From Roseibium limicola (GTDB lineage Bacteria; Pseudomonadota; Alphaproteobacteria; Rhizobiales; Stappiaceae), in the NCBI RefSeq assembly GCF_017313085.1, contig NZ_JAFLNF010000008.1, forward strand, positions 186,001-250,000: a DNA stretch of 64,000 bases, read 5' to 3'. Positions 61,764 through 64,000 of the stretch are shown here, piece by piece. The notes beneath the pieces are model-generated. The model was not told where the DNA came from. It searched no databases and saw only the letters and a program-made list of their open reading frames with translations. Each line of letters begins with the position of its first letter. Positions within the stretch are counted from its first letter, which is position 1. The position numbers were made by a program, and so were the translations under genes.

Positions 61764-62912
61764 TTGGCCGATTTAATCAACTACCTCACTTCAATCCGCT
61801 TTGGCTTTGGTTCCGCCGGCGATCTTTCGTCAGAGCTTGAAGCGCAAGGTATCCGCTGCCCACTGTTCGTTACTGACAAGGGAATTGTCGCAGCCGGCCT
61901 TCTGAAACGGACTGTCGCGACAAACGGCATCACATCGCCAATCGTTTTTGATGAGACGCCTCCCAATCCCACAGATACGGCGGCAGCCGCAGCACTTAGG
62001 GTTTACCGCGACCGAAATTGCGATGGCATCGTTGCGCTCGGCGGTGGGTCACCAATTGATCTGGCAAAAGCCGTCGCGCTGATGGTCCACCATCACGAGC
62101 CACTTGTGCGTTACGCAGTCATCGAAGGAGGACTGGCGCGCATTGTTCACGAATTTCCACCGTTGATTGCCATACCGACAACTGCCGGAACAGGGAGCGA
62201 AGTCGGCCGCGGTGCGATCATTTCATTCAAGGACGGTCGCAAGCTCGGGTTGATCTCGCCGAAAATGATCCCGACCGTCGCGATCTGTGATCCGGAGCTG
62301 ACGCTTGGCCTGCCTCCATTGCAAACCGCTGCCACTGGGATGGACGCTTTGACGCATTGTATCGAGACCTATCTGAGCCCCAGGTTCAATCCAACGGCTG
62401 AAGCGATCGCCCTCGACGGCTTGCGACGGGCCGCGCATAACATCGAAATTGCCTTTAGGGACGGCACCAACAGGCAGGCCAGACAGGAGATGATGATCGC
62501 CGCGTTGCATGGCGGCATGACCTTCCAGAAGGGGTTGGGTTCGGTGCACGCGCTGTCGCATCCGCTTGGCGGCTTGAAAAGTGTAAGCCTGCATCACGGC
62601 ACGTTAAATGCAGTCTTGCTGCCAATCGTCCTTCGCCTTTGCGAAGGAGCTGCGCCTGAGAAATCCGCTGTTTTGCGCGAGGTCTTAGGCGTGGCACCAG
62701 GTGCCTCCCTGGCCAACTACGTCTCCGACCTAAACAAAAAACTCGAGCTGCCATCGACGCTTGGGGAGCTGGGGGTCTCGCTCGATGTGGTCCCCGCTAT
62801 CGCCGAGGCCGCCATGCTAGACCATTCACACGCTTCTAACGTCCGACCAATGAGCCTTCATGAGTACCGGGCAATCCTGACAGAAGCCATCACCGGGAAG
62901 CCGGTTTTTTGA
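61764..62912 (+). CDS. Iron-type alcohol dehydrogenase (group III)
   Basis: A 382-residue NAD(P)-dependent dehydrogenase. NAD loop IVALGGGSPIDLAKAVALM, then PTTAGTGSEVGRGAII. Metal ligands fit CDPELTLG (Asp), ATGMDALTHCIETY (His), LGSVHALSHPLGG (His) and SLHHGTL (His). The group includes 4-hydroxybutyrate and lactaldehyde dehydrogenases and maleylacetate reductase. The only suitable start is TTG 61764, with a weak site upstream; the next residues fit the family. Its last 23 bases overlap the convergent LysR gene. Confidence 0.88.
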   Translation: MADLINYLTSIRFGFGSAGDLSSELEAQGIRCPLFVTDKGIVAAGLLKRTVATNGITSPIVFDETPPNPTDTAAAAALRVYRDRNCDGIVALGGGSPIDLAKAVALMVHHHEPLVRYAVIEGGLARIVHEFPPLIAIPTTAGTGSEVGRGAIISFKDGRKLGLISPKMIPTVAICDPELTLGLPPLQTAATGMDALTHCIETYLSPRFNPTAEAIALDGLRRAAHNIEIAFRDGTNRQARQEMMIAALHGGMTFQKGLGSVHALSHPLGGLKSVSLHHGTLNAVLLPIVLRLCEGAAPEKSAVLREVLGVAPGASLANYVSDLNKKLELPSTLGELGVSLDVVPAIAEAAMLDHSHASNVRPMSLHEYRAILTEAITGKPVF

Positions 62913-63957
62913 AAGGGGCCGCTGTTTCAGGGTCTCCACCGAGGTCCTGTATCTCCGGCGGTGATCCATCGGGAAAGGCAACGCTGTAATAGTTCGCGCC
63001 CAGAAACGGTTTTTCCTGACCCAGATGCTCCACGAGAAAGTCGACGAAGGCGCGAACACGCGTGGATATATAGCGATGATTGAAGAAGAGAGCATATACG
63101 CCCTGAGTGTCGCCCGGATGGTATTTCTCAAGGACAGGCACCAATTGCCCTGCCGCGACAGCTTCACCGACCTGAAACCAGGCAAGGCGGGCAAGCCCTA
63201 CGCCAAGCAACGCGAGGTTCCTGATCGTTTCGCCGTTATTTGCACGATAGCGCCCACCAGCAACCGTATTGGTCAACTTACCGTCGACAAGCATCGGCCA
63301 TTCATTCAGATGCTCGCCGAGATTGAACTGCAAGCATTCATGATTGGTCAGATCCGCCGGGGTTTGCGGCACTCCATGGACGGCAAGATAGGCCGGACTG
63401 GCAACAATCACCCTTCGACTCTCCGCAATCTTGCGGGCCTTCAGAGACGAGTCTTTCAGCGTGCCGAGGCGCACGGCGACGTCCACACGCTTGTCGATAA
63501 TATCAGTCAGACCGTCTTCCAAGTTCACATCGATATCGACCTGCGGGTAGCAGCGGTCAAATTCCGGAACAAGAGGCAGGACCCGACGAACACCGATCGG
63601 CACACTGCAGGAGATGCGCAAAAGGCCCATTGGCTGATATCGGCTTTCCAGAATCTTCTGTTTCGCGACTTCTATTTCAGCGGCCACCCGGTCCGCCGTT
63701 TCGAGGAAGATTTCCCCCTCATAGGTGAGAGCAAGACGCTTCGTGGACCGGTCAAACATCGGCACGCGCAACTCGTCCTCGATCTTGGTGACGATCTTGC
63801 TGACCGCCGAAGGCGTCATATTCAACTCTCGCGCAGCAGCAGAAAAAGATCCCGCCTTCGCAACCTCGGAAAATACCCGCATCCGATCAGCTCTATCCAC
63901 AGTACTTCCAGCTCCAATACCACCCAACTTCGGGTTCAATTTCCTGACGTCATTCAC
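62890..63957 (-). CDS. LysR-family transcriptional regulator (Tct locus)
   Basis: A 355-residue LysR protein, longer than usual (about 300). It has an N-terminal extension of about 25 residues before RMRVFSEVAKAGSFSAAARELNMTPSAVSKIVTKIEDELRVPMFDRS, and a C-terminal tail of about 40 after the effector domain. ATG 63957 has GAAGAAGAG upstream. It probably controls the neighbouring Fe-ADH/Tct genes; the 3' ends of the two genes overlap. Confidence 0.9.
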   Translation of the reverse strand: MNDVRKLNPKLGGIGAGSTVDRADRMRVFSEVAKAGSFSAAARELNMTPSAVSKIVTKIEDELRVPMFDRSTKRLALTYEGEIFLETADRVAAEIEVAKQKILESRYQPMGLLRISCSVPIGVRRVLPLVPEFDRCYPQVDIDVNLEDGLTDIIDKRVDVAVRLGTLKDSSLKARKIAESRRVIVASPAYLAVHGVPQTPADLTNHECLQFNLGEHLNEWPMLVDGKLTNTVAGGRYRANNGETIRNLALLGVGLARLAWFQVGEAVAAGQLVPVLEKYHPGDTQGVYALFFNHRYISTRVRAFVDFLVEHLGQEKPFLGANYYSVAFPDGSPPEIQDLGGDPETAAPFKKPASR

Positions 63958-64000
63958 TCTTCTTCAAACCAGAGGGCTAAACTCCCATGCCAAACTATAT

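Overview
This window comes from the chromosome of a GC-rich Gram-negative alphaproteobacterium, probably of the Roseibium/Labrenzia/Stappia kind (Hyphomicrobiales). The organism call is an inference. It rests on several periplasmic-binding-protein transport systems (TRAP, tripartite tricarboxylate, ABC), Tat-exported proteins, many LysR regulators and small catabolic operons. I found 58 protein genes, no rRNA, tRNA or CRISPR array, no complete insertion sequence and no phage.

Layout. 0.2-3.0 kb: NfeD/SPFH membrane pair and ferrochelatase (hemH). 3.3-8.2 kb: a TRAP transporter with an oversized large permease carrying a ~330-residue soluble tail. 8.7-13.2 kb: a class I glutamine amidotransferase-like hydrolase, an aminotransferase, a spermidine-synthase-like protein and a fatty acid desaturase. 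13.4-18.6 kb: a plus-strand series of CobW GTPase, WD40 protein, DUF2937-like protein, gamma-glutamyltransferase-like protein and LysR regulator. 18.6-18.9 kb: a MITE-like element sitting exactly in the stop codons of two convergent genes. 18.9-29.5 kb: leucine-dehydrogenase-like enzyme, a DUF1007/NicO metal exporter fusion, 2-hydroxyacid dehydrogenase, PAS-GAF-GGDEF diguanylate cyclase, LacI regulator, OmpA-type lipoprotein, L,D-transpeptidase and a DMT permease. 29.7-32.7 kb: ogt, two paralogous small membrane proteins and chrA, built around an old tandem duplication. 32.7-34.5 kb: MarR regulator and two flavodoxin-fold reductases.

34.7-42.6 kb looks like an uptake and breakdown locus for a nitrogen heterocycle. 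It has an NMT1-type ABC transporter, a CodA-like deaminase and an FAD oxidase on the minus strand, with RidA and 8-oxoguanine deaminase divergent from them. 42.7-51.5 kb holds a zinc metallopeptidase, two MFS permeases, a SprA-like metalloprotease, a creatininase-family amidohydrolase, a polar amino acid (cystine-like) ABC transporter and an orphan protein. 51.8-64 kb holds two neighbouring catabolic units. The first is an aldo/keto reductase plus MFS permease with a divergent LysR. The second is a seven-gene operon (PPC protein, TctC, TctB, TctA, amidohydrolase, enolase-superfamily enzyme, MhpD-like hydratase) with a divergent iron-type alcohol dehydrogenase and a LysR regulator. Together they look like uptake and degradation of an unidentified organic or sugar acid.

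Recurring themes are substrate-binding-protein genes placed first in transport operons and followed by stem-loops, and dispersed palindromic repeats lying between convergent gene ends. I judged the heterocycle locus and the TctABC locus the best candidates for undescribed pathways, and the ogt/chrA duplication and the CTAG-targeted element the clearest structural oddities.
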